Source: Bacillota bacterium (lineage in GTDB: Bacteria; Bacillota; Clostridia; Christensenellales; SZUA-584). Taken from it: a stretch of 64,000 bases of DNA. Position 1 is the stretch's first letter. Each line of letters begins with the position of its first letter. The stretch is from assembly GCA_023461435.1 (NCBI GenBank), contig JAEYLC010000031.1, positions 1 to 64,000 of the forward strand, in the 5' to 3' direction. Of this stretch, positions 36,733-45,933 are shown in pieces. The notes beneath the pieces were generated by a model. It ran no database searches. It was not told where the DNA came from and saw only the letters and a program-made list of their open reading frames with translations. Made by a program: the position numbers and the translations under genes.

Positions 36733-37773
36733 TTGAAAAAAGGCTTAAGGCCGATCGCCGTTTTGGGCATAATCGCCGTCATGAGCGGTCTTCTTATCGG
36801 CTGTGCAGCAGAAAAGCTTAAGGGCGATGCCGTGACTGCCGGTGAAATCGCATTAACGGGGCTGGCCGGGGGAGAGCGAGTCATCACAGTGGATGAGATC
36901 AAAAAGCTCGAACCGTTTGAGGGACATGTGGAAGGGGCAGACTCTCAAGGAAACGTGATTGAGACCGACATCAAGGGGGGGCGGCTCAGTGAGCTGCTCG
37001 CGCTTTATGGTATCAACCAAACCGATTTAAACGGTATCCGGCTGACAGCGTCAGACGGCTATTCCATAGAGGTGCCGCATGAGATTCTGGCGCGGCGTGA
37101 TGTGATACTCGCCTACGAGACGGACGGTCAGCCGCTCGATAAGGACAACGCGCCTGTTCACGTGTTTATCCCCGAAGAAAGAGCGATGTACTGGGTACGC
37201 ATGCTCAGCAAAATCGAAGTCATTGAGGCGGCGCTCGGCGAAACGGCGACGGGTGTGACCATCATGGAATCTGCTTATGACAAAAACGATTACACCGATT
37301 TTGAGCTGAACGGGCAGACATATGCGGCGCTCGATACGCGAAAAATTTTGGCTGACGGTACTGGCGCGGATACCGTGCGGATGCTTGCGGCGGACGGGCT
37401 TGAAAAGAACGAGACACTGGAGAACTTTTATAAAGGCGTCATTCAGCTGGAGGGAGAAAATGCGCCGCAGTTTGCGTCCGATACATTGCCAATCGGCATG
37501 TCTGTGAAAAAGCTGCTGGTGATTCAAAGCGGCACGCAGGCATTTTACTTCTTAAGCAGCGCCGAAGCGACAGACGGATCGGTTAGTCTTGAAAAGATAG
37601 CGAAAGACTGCGGTCTTGCAGAGGCCGATGCGTATGTGCTGCGTTTTGATGATGGCGGCGAAAAAACGGTGACGCCTGAGGAGCTTAAGACATTGGCTGT
37701 GGGACCGGACGGCGAAATGCTCACGGAAGACGCACAGAAGAACCCCAAACTCATTTCGATTCAATTATTTTAG
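36733..37773 (+). CDS. Lipoprotein with oxidoreductase-molybdopterin-like domains
   Basis: 346 residues from TTG 36733, with GAGAGGGG upstream. The longer frame start at 36697 would put sequence before the signal peptide. Lipobox LIGC. After it, residues ~30-165 show the sulfite-oxidase-like fold pattern: VDEIKKLEPFEGHV, GGRLSELLALYGI, LTASDGYSIEVPHEIL, AMYWVRMLSKIEVI. A second, more divergent copy appears to fill the C-terminal half (LNGQTYAAL to ISIQLF). I see no Cys in the cofactor-ligand position, so binding of the pterin or recognition without catalysis is more likely than sulfite-oxidase activity. Confidence 0.7.
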   Translation: MKKGLRPIAVLGIIAVMSGLLIGCAAEKLKGDAVTAGEIALTGLAGGERVITVDEIKKLEPFEGHVEGADSQGNVIETDIKGGRLSELLALYGINQTDLNGIRLTASDGYSIEVPHEILARRDVILAYETDGQPLDKDNAPVHVFIPEERAMYWVRMLSKIEVIEAALGETATGVTIMESAYDKNDYTDFELNGQTYAALDTRKILADGTGADTVRMLAADGLEKNETLENFYKGVIQLEGENAPQFASDTLPIGMSVKKLLVIQSGTQAFYFLSSAEATDGSVSLEKIAKDCGLAEADAYVLRFDDGGEKTVTPEELKTLAVGPDGEMLTEDAQKNPKLISIQLF

Positions 37774-37785
37774 GAGGATGATATA

Positions 37786-38262
37786 ATGACAAAAAAGCTT
37801 TTGACTGCGGTATTGATCACAATGATGGTCGTCTCGGCGCTGGCGGCTTGCGCGCCTGCGCCTGCGCAAACAGAGCAGGCGGCGTGGTCCGTTGAAGTGA
37901 AGGGCGCGGAAAAGGATGCTTTCACGAGCGCGGATTATGCGAAGCTCGATCCCGTCACCATCGACACGGTGCTCAAAACCAAGGACGGCACTCAGGCGGA
38001 CGAAGCATGGCAGGGCGTGCTATTAAAGGATGTGCTTAATGAGCTGGGCGTGAAGGATTACACCTCCATAACGCTCGAAGCATCGGACGGTTACGCGAAA
38101 GACTATACGCCGGACATCGTGAATGATGATCAGACGATACTCGGCACCGTTGTCAACGGAAAAGCGCTGACGCAGGAGGATGGCTATGTGTGCGCGGTTC
38201 CGGCCAGCCAGCCGGGCAACATGCGCGTGAAGCTGCTCGTGAAAATCACGGTCAATGAATAA
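37786..38262 (+). CDS. Small lipoprotein with oxidoreductase-molybdopterin-like domain
   Basis: 158 residues. The signal peptide ends in ALAAC. The mature domain, WSVEVKGAEKDAFTSADYAK, WQGVLLKDVLNELGV, ITLEASDGYAKDYTPDIV, GNMRVKLLVKITV, matches the domain of the preceding lipoprotein in order. AGGAGG precedes the ATG by a few bases. It overlaps the ECF S-component gene by eight bases, implying that the two products act together. Confidence 0.72.
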   Translation: MTKKLLTAVLITMMVVSALAACAPAPAQTEQAAWSVEVKGAEKDAFTSADYAKLDPVTIDTVLKTKDGTQADEAWQGVLLKDVLNELGVKDYTSITLEASDGYAKDYTPDIVNDDQTILGTVVNGKALTQEDGYVCAVPASQPGNMRVKLLVKITVNE

Positions 38263-38830
38263 GAAAAAAGGGCTTCTCGCGTCGTACTCGGCGCGCGATC
38301 TGATCAACATTGCGCTGTGCGCTGCGCTCGGCATTGCCGTGAAGCCCATACTGACACCGCTCGTTCATATCGTCACCGGGCCGCTGGTTGTCCCCGGAGG
38401 AGCCATGGCGGGCGGCTTGTATATGCTGTTCATCATTGTGCCTGTCGGGCTCACAAAAAAACATGGCGCATCAACGCTCACCTGCCTGGTGCAGGCGCTG
38501 CTCATGATGGTTACGGGTGTGCCCGGCAGCCATGGCGTATTGAGCCTCGTGACGTATGTGCTGCCCGGCGTGGCGGTAGATCTTATTTCATTGACGGCGG
38601 TTAAAAAGGGGCTGAATGCGTTCACTTGCCTGATCTGCGGGCTCGCGGCCAACACGGTCGGCTCGTTTCTGTCGAATCTGGTGTTTTTCCGGCTGCCGCT
38701 TGTGCCGCTTATGCTGATGCTTTTTACCGCGGCGCTGTCCGGATGCTTCGGCGGGCTGATTGCGTGGCAGCTGATCAAGCGGCTGCGGCGGTTTGCTCCG
38801 GCTGTGGGGAAGGGAGAATCGCATGAATAA
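38255..38830 (+). CDS. ECF-type transporter substrate-binding (S) component
   Basis: 191 residues, five to six hydrophobic helices. The N-terminus SARDLINIALCAALGIAVKP is the segment that in S-components contacts the EcfT coupling protein, and the helix-loop GGAMAGGLYMLFIIVPVGLT is usual for vitamin S-components. No ATPase or EcfT gene is nearby, so it would share a common energising module. It overlaps genes on both sides by eight bases, each encoding an exported molybdopterin-domain-like protein. The transported ligand is therefore plausibly a pterin cofactor or a related compound; this is inference. Confidence 0.75.
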   Translation: MNKKKGLLASYSARDLINIALCAALGIAVKPILTPLVHIVTGPLVVPGGAMAGGLYMLFIIVPVGLTKKHGASTLTCLVQALLMMVTGVPGSHGVLSLVTYVLPGVAVDLISLTAVKKGLNAFTCLICGLAANTVGSFLSNLVFFRLPLVPLMLMLFTAALSGCFGGLIAWQLIKRLRRFAPAVGKGESHE

Positions 38831-39329
38831 AAGAGTCTGGCTGATGGCGGATATCATTTTGCTGCTGGCGGCCGGTGTCGCCGTGTTCGTAATGCTGAAT
38901 GCGCAAACGCTGCCAAATGGCGGAAGCGATGCTGTCACCATCATACAAAATGACCAGACGGTGACCTTTGATATTGCGTATTTAAAGGGGCTGTCCAAAA
39001 CGACGTTTACCGCAAATCTCGATACCAACGGGCAGGACCCGGTGGAAAAAACCTTCGGCGGTGTGCCGCTCACCGATGTGCTCAAAGGCATGGGGTTTGA
39101 TTTGAGCGGCGCGTCTCAGGTCGTCTTCAAAGCGTCAGACGGCTATTCGACGGTGGTGACGGCGGAGGAAGCAACGGATTCGGACAACGTTTATGTGGTT
39201 TATGAAAGGGACGGCAAGCCTTCGGGCACAATGGCGCAGGGCGGAACGGGCCCGATAGAGATCGTGATCAGAAAGGATGCGTTCTCCCAGCGCTGGTGCA
39301 AGTACCTGCGGGAGATTGACATCGAGTGA
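38823..39329 (+). CDS. Membrane-anchored protein with oxidoreductase-molybdopterin-like domain
   Basis: 168 residues from ATG 38823 (GGGAGAATC upstream), inside the end of the S-component gene. One N-terminal helix (MADIILLLAAGVAVFVML) and then the third copy of the domain: FDIAYLKGLSKTTF, FGGVPLTDVLKGMGF, VVFKASDGYSTVVT, PIEIVIRKDAFSQRWCKYLREIDI. The set of three related exported domains in one operon with an S-component is unusual. Confidence 0.7.
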   Translation: MNKRVWLMADIILLLAAGVAVFVMLNAQTLPNGGSDAVTIIQNDQTVTFDIAYLKGLSKTTFTANLDTNGQDPVEKTFGGVPLTDVLKGMGFDLSGASQVVFKASDGYSTVVTAEEATDSDNVYVVYERDGKPSGTMAQGGTGPIEIVIRKDAFSQRWCKYLREIDIE

Positions 39330-39399
39330 GCGCGTCTTGCTTCAAGTGCCTGCTGTTTAGGGCAATTATTTCGCTGTACAATAATACTGGGAGCAGCTT

Positions 39400-39906
39400 A
39401 TGAAGATTTTCAGCATTGTGGGGTACTCGCATTCGGGCAAAACCGCAACGGCGGCAGCGCTGATCAGGGAGCTGATCAGGCGCGGCTATACCGTCGGCGC
39501 GGTGAAGGAGAGCCACCACGCGATCAGAACGGATACGCAGGGGACGAATACCGATCTGCTGCGTCAGGCTGGGGCCGGTCTCGTCGCGGCCAGATCACAA
39601 AATGAAACGCATGTGTTTTTTGACGAACGGCTGCCGCTGAAGAACATATTGGCTTTTTTTGATTATGATTATGTGGTGCTCGAGGGCGTGAGCGATGTCG
39701 CAGTGCCGCAGATCGTCACGGCGGTTGACACAGAGGGCATTGAGGCAAAGCTCAGCGCGCAGACGTTCGCCGTCTCGGGCGTGATTTCAAAGACGCTGCG
39801 CGAATACAAGGGCCTGCCCGTGATCAACGGCCTCGCGGATACGGCGAGGCTTGCGGATTTCATTGAAGAAAAGGCCGTTATCTGGCGGAAAGATTGGGAA
39901 GAATAG
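39400..39906 (+). CDS. mobB: MobB-like molybdopterin-guanine dinucleotide synthesis protein
   Basis: 168 residues. P-loop GYSHSGKTATAAALI at the N-terminus, VGAVKESHHAIRTDTQGTNTDLLRQAGA and VVLEGVSDVAVPQIV match MobB. The protein binds GTP and assists attachment of GMP to molybdopterin. It supports the reading of the whole 36.5-40.7 kb unit as concerned with Mo/W cofactor. GGGAGC lies upstream; the 70-base gap has no terminator. Confidence 0.9.
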   Translation: MKIFSIVGYSHSGKTATAAALIRELIRRGYTVGAVKESHHAIRTDTQGTNTDLLRQAGAGLVAARSQNETHVFFDERLPLKNILAFFDYDYVVLEGVSDVAVPQIVTAVDTEGIEAKLSAQTFAVSGVISKTLREYKGLPVINGLADTARLADFIEEKAVIWRKDWEE

Positions 39907-39939
39907 AGATAACACCGCCGGGGAATGAGGTGAGTAGAT

Positions 39940-40650
39940 TTGACGGAGCCGTTAACCGTCCGAATAGAACAGACGATACTCGATCAAATGCGGATTGCGG
40001 AGTACAGTGTGGTGTGCCGCTTTTGCAGCCGCCGCAACGAGGTATACCGGATTCACGCGAGCCGTGACGATGGCTCTGTTTTGGATTTCGTTTATAAGGT
40101 GTATATCGCGGGCCATATAGAAACCGAATATCATTATTTGCACCAAACGCAGGGTGTGGGGACGCCCAAGGTGTTGGCCAAGGGAAAAAACGCGCTGTGC
40201 CTTGAATGCATAGACGGGCAACTGCTGATCGAAAGGCTTGAGGAAGCGGAAAAAACGAACGAGCCTTTTTATCCGTATCTGGATATGCTGATCGATTTTC
40301 TGGCGCGGTTTTACGAGGCGCTGCCCGGCTATGTTTACGGCGATATCAATCTGCGCAATTTTATCATCGCGCAGGACGGGCTATACGGCATTGACCTTGA
40401 AGAGACAAAACACGGGAATATCGCTGCCGATATCGGCAGGACCGCCGCGTATCTTCTGACGTACGATCCAGCCAACACGCCATACAAGAAGGACATCGCG
40501 GACTATTTTATTAACGCGGGTGCTGATAGATTTTCAATCAGCAAAAGCGAGATCATGGACAATATGCGCATGGAGCTCGATTATATGAGGGTCCGACGGC
40601 AGTTGAGAGACGAAAGAGCACGCCCGACTGCTCTGGACAAAGAAGCATAA
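39940..40650 (+). CDS. Kinase-like (APH/RIO-fold) protein
   Basis: 236 residues from TTG 39940, with GAGGTGAG six bases upstream. The N-lobe has FVYKVYIAGHIETEYHYL (a Lys-Glu pair position). The catalytic loop is VYGDINLRNFII, with the metal motif GIDLEE, as in aminoglycoside-phosphotransferase and RIO-like kinases. The substrate is unknown. A short Cys pair (CRFCSRR) lies near residue 25. It lies 33 bases after mobB and is the last gene of the cofactor unit, so phosphorylation of a cofactor precursor or a protein partner are both open. Confidence 0.72.
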   Translation: MTEPLTVRIEQTILDQMRIAEYSVVCRFCSRRNEVYRIHASRDDGSVLDFVYKVYIAGHIETEYHYLHQTQGVGTPKVLAKGKNALCLECIDGQLLIERLEEAEKTNEPFYPYLDMLIDFLARFYEALPGYVYGDINLRNFIIAQDGLYGIDLEETKHGNIAADIGRTAAYLLTYDPANTPYKKDIADYFINAGADRFSISKSEIMDNMRMELDYMRVRRQLRDERARPTALDKEA

Positions 40651-40692
40651 TATACATTACGCAAATCCAAGGTCCTTGGTTTTCAAGGATCA

Positions 40693-40802
40693 GGCTGCTG
40701 ACAATATCTTAAATAATTTCGATCGGGCTTTAGCGAAAAGACTACATAGCGGAGTGAGGCCCTACGTCCCTGAGCAAAAACCATGGAATTCGATCCACTG
40801 CG
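40693..40802. repeat. Degenerate intergenic repeat, copy 2
   Basis: This shares its left end (GCTGCTGACAA), middle TAGCGAA and right end (ACCATGG, then ATCCACTG) with 36392-36494. By eye 19 of 23 bases match in the right block. It lies just after the last gene of the cofactor operon, while copy 1 lies just before the operon's leader. Confidence 0.5.
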
Positions 40803-40840
40803 CGGCGGAACATATCAAAGGCAGGAGTATTCCACAAAGT

Positions 40841-40870
40841 TAAAGCGCCGGACAAAAGCCCGACGCTTTA
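40841..40870 (-). terminator. Terminator-like hairpin after the surface-protein gene
   Basis: TAAAGCG at 40841-40847 pairs with CGCTTTA at 40864-40870, and CCGG/CCCG extend the stem. On the minus strand it comes 27 bases after the stop of the large secreted protein. The T-tract is poor, so efficiency is uncertain. It may serve both strands. Confidence 0.5.
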
Positions 40871-40897
40871 GCGAACAGTGTGTTTTGCTCAATAAGC

Positions 40898-43800
40898 CTA
40901 TTTGACAGTCACCGTGCATGAAACGGTATGACCGTTGCTCGTCGTCGCGGTGACGACGGCGGTGCCCGGCGATACTCCTTTCACGCGCCCCTTGGCATCA
41001 ACGGTCACAATTGCCGAATTGCCGCTGGACCATGTGACGGTCTTGAAGTCCGTGTTCTTGGGCAATACTGTGGCCCTGAGCGAGGCTGTCTTTCCCGTTT
41101 TGAGCGTCAGCGTTTGTTTGGACATCTTGACGCCCGTCGGGTATATCGGGGTGACTGTGACCGTGCAGCTTGCCGTGACGCCGCTGCCATCCTTCGCGGT
41201 GCATGTGATAACGGCTGTGCCGCCCGCTTTGCCGGTCACCACGCCCGCGCTCGACACGGAGGCCACCTTGGAATTGCTGGACTTCCATGCTATCTTCTTG
41301 TTGCTCGCGGTGACGGGGGCGGCTGAAGCGGTGAGCTTCAGCTTCTGAGTCCGCGCAATGGTCGCGGTGCTCACATTCAGCGATATGGACGCAACGGGCT
41401 GTTTGACGGTGATGGTCTTTTTGATCGTTGTGGTCTTGGTTTTCACCTTTCCCTTTTTGTCAGTGGTTTGATACACGATCTTCGTGATGATCGTCGCTTT
41501 GCCGCCCGCAAGGAACGTGACGGTGCCGCCCGAATCCACCGACGCCACACTTGGGTTGCTTGAAGAGTAAGTCACCGACACAACCGTATAACCCTTGGGT
41601 GCCGCCGGAGGAACAATGGTCAAAGCCGTTCCCGCATTCGCTCTGGACGGCAGCTTTTTGGCCGCGATATTGCCCATATGCTTTGGCTGCCCGACCGCCA
41701 CGGAGCATGTCGCCGTATTGGCCGGATTTTGCGCGTCGCGCGCGGCTGCCGTGTACGTGCCCGCGGCGAGACCGCCGAATTGCGCCGAGCTTTGCCAGCT
41801 TGTGCCACCATTCAAGGAATATTCATACGAACCGCTGTCTCCGCCCGATGCCGTGATCCCGACGGAACCGTTCGAAGCGCCGTAAATGGACACATCTATC
41901 TTGCTGCAACCGATGCCCACTGGTGTGGCGGCAGCGAACTGTGCCGTGTAAGAGGCGCTGCTCAGCGCGGTGAACGTATAGACTGAGCTCCTTGATACCT
42001 CCATACCGCTCTTTTTCCAGCAGACGAAGCAGTATTTCGGTTTGGGTGTTGCCGTCAGTGTGACGGTAGCGCCTTTGTCGTACCTGCCGCCGCCCGTCGC
42101 TGTCCCGTATGAAGAATTGCTGGGCAAAGCCGTAATGACAAACTGCTGCGTCTGTACGGTGACATTGCATGTTTGCGTTGTGGTCTCTGCCGTTTGCTTG
42201 CCTGTTGCCGTATTGTCGGTGTTGGTCACCGCACAGTAGTAATACAGTGTGCCGATCGTATCGGTCGGAGCGCTGTAGGCAGCGGAACTCGCACCTGAAA
42301 TCAGCGTACCGTTGGTGTTGTTGTCTTCGGTATTCTTATACCACTGATAGGACAGCGTGCCTTGGCTCACATTCGCGGTCACTGTCAGATCGGCTGATCC
42401 GCCTTCGGACACCGTGATGCTCTGCGGCTGGCCCGTGATCTGCGGCGCCTCGGCATCGACCGCGGCTTCCGTCGCATCAAACGAGTAACTGGCCGTCAGT
42501 GTGCCGCTTGTGCGATTTGAGATAAGCGCCGTATGCCCGTTAATAGTCACCGTCACGCCGTCTGTAAACACATATCCGGCCTTTGCGGTGAGTGTGACGC
42601 TGGCCTTATAAACCGTGCCAAAGCCAAACGGGTTGTCCGCTGGCTCCCAGGTGACAGCGGAGGCCGTGACGCTGTCGGCCGTGACGGATGCTGTTGTATC
42701 GGGGGTTCCTTTTGCCGTCGGCGCGTCGATACCCGTGACCGCCACGCCGGTTATCGGCTCCGGTTCCGTCGCATCAAAAGTGTAGCTCGCAATAAGCGTA
42801 CCACCGGCGCCCGGCTCGACGTCAGCCGTCTCCCCGTTGATGGTTACCGTCGCATTGAGGTCAAATTCAAAGCCGGTCTGCGCGGTCAGCGTGACGCTCG
42901 CGGTATAGGCCGTATGATATCCGAATGCCGTGACATCGGGTTCCCATGTGACCTCGGATGCCGTGACGCCCTGGGGAGAAACCAAGGCCGTTTTATCGGG
43001 TGTGTTTCCGGCCGCGGGTGCGGTAATATCCGTCACCTCTACTTTTGTGATCAGCTCCGGTTCCGTCGCGTCAAATGTGTAGCTGGCGGTCAGCGAGCCG
43101 TTGGTGTTGAGAACTGGCTGTACCGTATGCCCGTTGATGGTCACTGTTGTTTCGGCTGTAAACGCATAGCCGGGTTGAGGGTACAGCTTGACGCTTGCGG
43201 TGTACACGGTATGATAGCCGAATGATGAGACGGACGGCGTCCATGTGACAGCGGATGCCGTTACGTTCCCGGTTTCAACGGTTGCCGTCGTGTCAGGAGG
43301 GCTTCCTGCCACCGGCACGTCAATGCCTGTCACCGTCGCGCTGCTGATTTCTGTGGGAGGGACTGCAGTTTGCTTATAGAGGTACATTGTTTTGGCATTG
43401 GTGTCGTTCGAAGCGACGGCAAAATAGTACGGATTGCTCCCAGTCTGATACAAGTAATACGTGCTGGAAGAGCCTTTAATCTTAATCACATGATTGGTGC
43501 TGTCATATTGCCAATCGGTGTTGGCCGAGCCGTCATCAGTCGTTTTCAGAGAGATTATGTCCCCGCCCCCGCTCGGCCGGGTCAAAAAGTTGCTCCCGTT
43601 TTTCACGTTATAGCCGTTGCCGTCAGTGGTGAACGTCCATAGCATGTTGGAGCTGATATCTTGTGAATTTATGATGCTGTCATTCACGGTGACGGCGGTG
43701 GCGGCAAGGTAGTTTGAATTGACGACGCTTGCCGTCAGCGCATAATTTGTGGTGCCCACATCGACAATCACATATGTGCAGCCGCTCTCTATGCCCGTTG

Positions 43801-45781
43801 CATATTCATACGTATAGCGAGGGGCGGCTGCGGTTTTATCAAACGCGTATGTCACCGTCAAAGTGCCGTTGCTGTTGAGCGAAACGGTGTCCGTCGGCGC
43901 GCCGTTAACCGTCACGGCGGTCTCCGATGTGAACTCATAGGCGAATTGCGCCGATAATGTGATGCTTGCCGTATAGGCCGTATCGTATCCGAAGGGATTG
44001 GCGGCCGGGTTCCACGTGACGACGGCGGGGGTTATCACGCCCGTTGAAGCTGTGGACGCGCTCGTATCCGGCGCCGCGCCCGCGGCCGGCTCATCAACGC
44101 CGGTGATATCGATCCGGTCAATCGCAATCGGATTGGACACGATCAGTTTATAAAGATAGATGCTGTTGCTCGCGTTAGTCCCGTAGGTGAAAAAATTCGT
44201 ATCCCCGGACGATGTCTGGTAGAGGAACAAATCACCCTGACCGGTGCTGGTTACGTTGAGGTTATGCGTTGTGCTGTTATATTTCCAATCCGTATATGCG
44301 GCGCCTTCATCTTCTGTATCGAGATATACGCTGCCGGTCGTGCCGGTTAATCGATGGAGGATGCTGCCGCCGTTTTTTACATTATAGCCGTTTCCGTCCG
44401 TGGTCAGTTCCCAGACCATACTGTCGTCCACATCGCCAGGGTCTAGTGTGCCGCCGCTAACGGCCACGGGGCTGCACATCAAAAAATCCGTGTCGCCGAT
44501 TGTCACGGGGGAGGTGGTCAAGGCATAGGCATCGGTTTCCGATTTGTCGACGATCACATATCTGGCGCCGCTTTCAATGCTTAGCGCATATTCATATGTG
44601 ACGCTGCCTGCGTCGCCGGAAGTGACTCTGACCCTTGCCGCCGCACTCGTGACCGAAGCAGTATCCCCGTCCTTTAAGTTGGTAATCTGGCAATAGTAAT
44701 TTTTTATTCCGGGGGTTTGCGTCGGCGCCGAGAAAACGGGTGAATTTTCTCCGATCGGCGTCCCGCCAATGCTGTCGCTGTTGTCATCCTGATACCACTG
44801 ATAGGAGAGCGACCCGCCGTCGCTGACGGTCGCATCCACGGAAAGGGACGCGTCTTCGCCAACGCCGACGGAGACATCCTGCGGCGGCGTATTGATTGTG
44901 GGCTTCTCCGCTATAAACGTGGTATCCACGGTCACGTTATATTCGGATCCGGTCGAGCCGCTTAAATTCTTGTATTGGAAGTTAAGAACCGTGTCTGTGC
45001 CGTTTTTCGTCATTGTCAGGAGTACGCCGGCAGCGTTATTAACCGCGGCATAGATTGACCCCATATTGACATATGTAAAATGGATAGCAGCCGGAGCCAG
45101 ACCCGCGGCGCACTGAATCGTATCACCGTCCTTTTTGACCGTTCCGTATCCCGGGTCGCTCAGCGTATGGTTGTGTCCCCATAGCACAATCGCGTTGGGA
45201 TATTTATTGAGCCTTTGGACTAATTCCGGCGCGTTGGCGGTTGTTCTGGATTCATAGTAATGCAGCGGATAGTGAGACACGACGATGATCGGCTTCGACG
45301 GATCAATCTGCGAGAGAGCGGTATCGAGCGCTTCAATCTTATCCATAGAGATGATCTGGTTTATCGTTGTTGTATCAAGATCTAAAGCATAGATCGCGTA
45401 ATCGTCGCCGTCGTACACAAGCCCGCTGTCGTAGGTGCCTGTCAAATCATGATTTCCTCTGGCCTTAACGACCGGGACGTCATTGAAGATGCTCTTCGCC
45501 ATGGATGCGCATGACGCCGCCACTTCAGCGGCATTCGCATCGGTTCTGTATGTAAAATCCCCTCCGAATATCATATGGTTGAGCGTTGACGTACCCTCAT
45601 GAAGAGCGGTCAGCCAATCCTCCAGGTCTTCAGTTCTGTCGTGGACATCAGATGTGATCAGGATGGAAACGGGTGGGGGGCTGTCGGCAAATGCCACTGC
45701 CGGCAACAGGCCAAAAATGAGCATTATCGACATTATGAAGGCTAATACTCTGGCTGCGGATCTGCATTTCCTCGTTTTCAT
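40898..45781 (-). CDS. Large secreted metallophosphoesterase with repeat and Ig-like domains
   Basis: 1627 residues with a signal peptide (cleavage near AFA, residue 32). A calcineurin-like phosphoesterase domain follows: D45-x-H47, Asp75 in GGDF, GNHD at 109-112, His170 in VVSHYP and GHNH at 202-205, a complete two-metal site. Then come an Ig-like domain, a ~150-residue module (ESGARYVIVD... DGNGYNVKNG...), a ~95-residue repeat, a second copy of the module and three more repeats (TPDTTA..., FGYHTVYTASV..., YTFDAT). An Ig-like, an InlB/MucBP-like and a SprB-like segment and three BIG2-like domains end it. There is no LPXTG anchor. AGGAGGAAT precedes ATG. It probably cleaves phosphate esters outside the cell. 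Confidence 0.85.
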   Translation of the reverse strand: MKTRKCRSAARVLAFIMSIMLIFGLLPAVAFADSPPPVSILITSDVHDRTEDLEDWLTALHEGTSTLNHMIFGGDFTYRTDANAAEVAASCASMAKSIFNDVPVVKARGNHDLTGTYDSGLVYDGDDYAIYALDLDTTTINQIISMDKIEALDTALSQIDPSKPIIVVSHYPLHYYESRTTANAPELVQRLNKYPNAIVLWGHNHTLSDPGYGTVKKDGDTIQCAAGLAPAAIHFTYVNMGSIYAAVNNAAGVLLTMTKNGTDTVLNFQYKNLSGSTGSEYNVTVDTTFIAEKPTINTPPQDVSVGVGEDASLSVDATVSDGGSLSYQWYQDDNSDSIGGTPIGENSPVFSAPTQTPGIKNYYCQITNLKDGDTASVTSAAARVRVTSGDAGSVTYEYALSIESGARYVIVDKSETDAYALTTSPVTIGDTDFLMCSPVAVSGGTLDPGDVDDSMVWELTTDGNGYNVKNGGSILHRLTGTTGSVYLDTEDEGAAYTDWKYNSTTHNLNVTSTGQGDLFLYQTSSGDTNFFTYGTNASNSIYLYKLIVSNPIAIDRIDITGVDEPAAGAAPDTSASTASTGVITPAVVTWNPAANPFGYDTAYTASITLSAQFAYEFTSETAVTVNGAPTDTVSLNSNGTLTVTYAFDKTAAAPRYTYEYATGIESGCTYVIVDVGTTNYALTASVVNSNYLAATAVTVNDSIINSQDISSNMLWTFTTDGNGYNVKNGSNFLTRPSGGGDIISLKTTDDGSANTDWQYDSTNHVIKIKGSSSTYYLYQTGSNPYYFAVASNDTNAKTMYLYKQTAVPPTEISSATVTGIDVPVAGSPPDTTATVETGNVTASAVTWTPSVSSFGYHTVYTASVKLYPQPGYAFTAETTVTINGHTVQPVLNTNGSLTASYTFDATEPELITKVEVTDITAPAAGNTPDKTALVSPQGVTASEVTWEPDVTAFGYHTAYTASVTLTAQTGFEFDLNATVTINGETADVEPGAGGTLIASYTFDATEPEPITGVAVTGIDAPTAKGTPDTTASVTADSVTASAVTWEPADNPFGFGTVYKASVTLTAKAGYVFTDGVTVTINGHTALISNRTSGTLTASYSFDATEAAVDAEAPQITGQPQSITVSEGGSADLTVTANVSQGTLSYQWYKNTEDNNTNGTLISGASSAAYSAPTDTIGTLYYYCAVTNTDNTATGKQTAETTTQTCNVTVQTQQFVITALPSNSSYGTATGGGRYDKGATVTLTATPKPKYCFVCWKKSGMEVSRSSVYTFTALSSASYTAQFAAATPVGIGCSKIDVSIYGASNGSVGITASGGDSGSYEYSLNGGTSWQSSAQFGGLAAGTYTAAARDAQNPANTATCSVAVGQPKHMGNIAAKKLPSRANAGTALTIVPPAAPKGYTVVSVTYSSSNPSVASVDSGGTVTFLAGGKATIITKIVYQTTDKKGKVKTKTTTIKKTITVKQPVASISLNVSTATIARTQKLKLTASAAPVTASNKKIAWKSSNSKVASVSSAGVVTGKAGGTAVITCTAKDGSGVTASCTVTVTPIYPTGVKMSKQTLTLKTGKTASLRATVLPKNTDFKTVTWSSGNSAIVTVDAKGRVKGVSPGTAVVTATTSNGHTVSCTVTVK

Positions 45782-45916
45782 ATGATTCCTCCTAATATTT
45801 TTTTAAGCAAGCCAATAACACGCACAATAAAACCCAACAAAAAACCAGGGCTATGCGTCGTTATTCGTCAGCCTTGTTTTCCCCAACAATCTACTTTTTG
45901 ACCGGGCTTCTCAGAG

Positions 45917-45933
45917 TGTCCAAGCTTTGGACA
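45917..45933. promoter_or_regulatory. Perfect palindrome in the 45.8-46.2 kb gap
   Basis: TGTCCAA-GCT-TTGGACA, seven-base arms, lies about 135 bases upstream of the secreted phosphoesterase gene. It could be an operator or a cruciform. The remaining gap (45782-46248) is AT-rich, divergent, and shows no gene. Confidence 0.35.
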
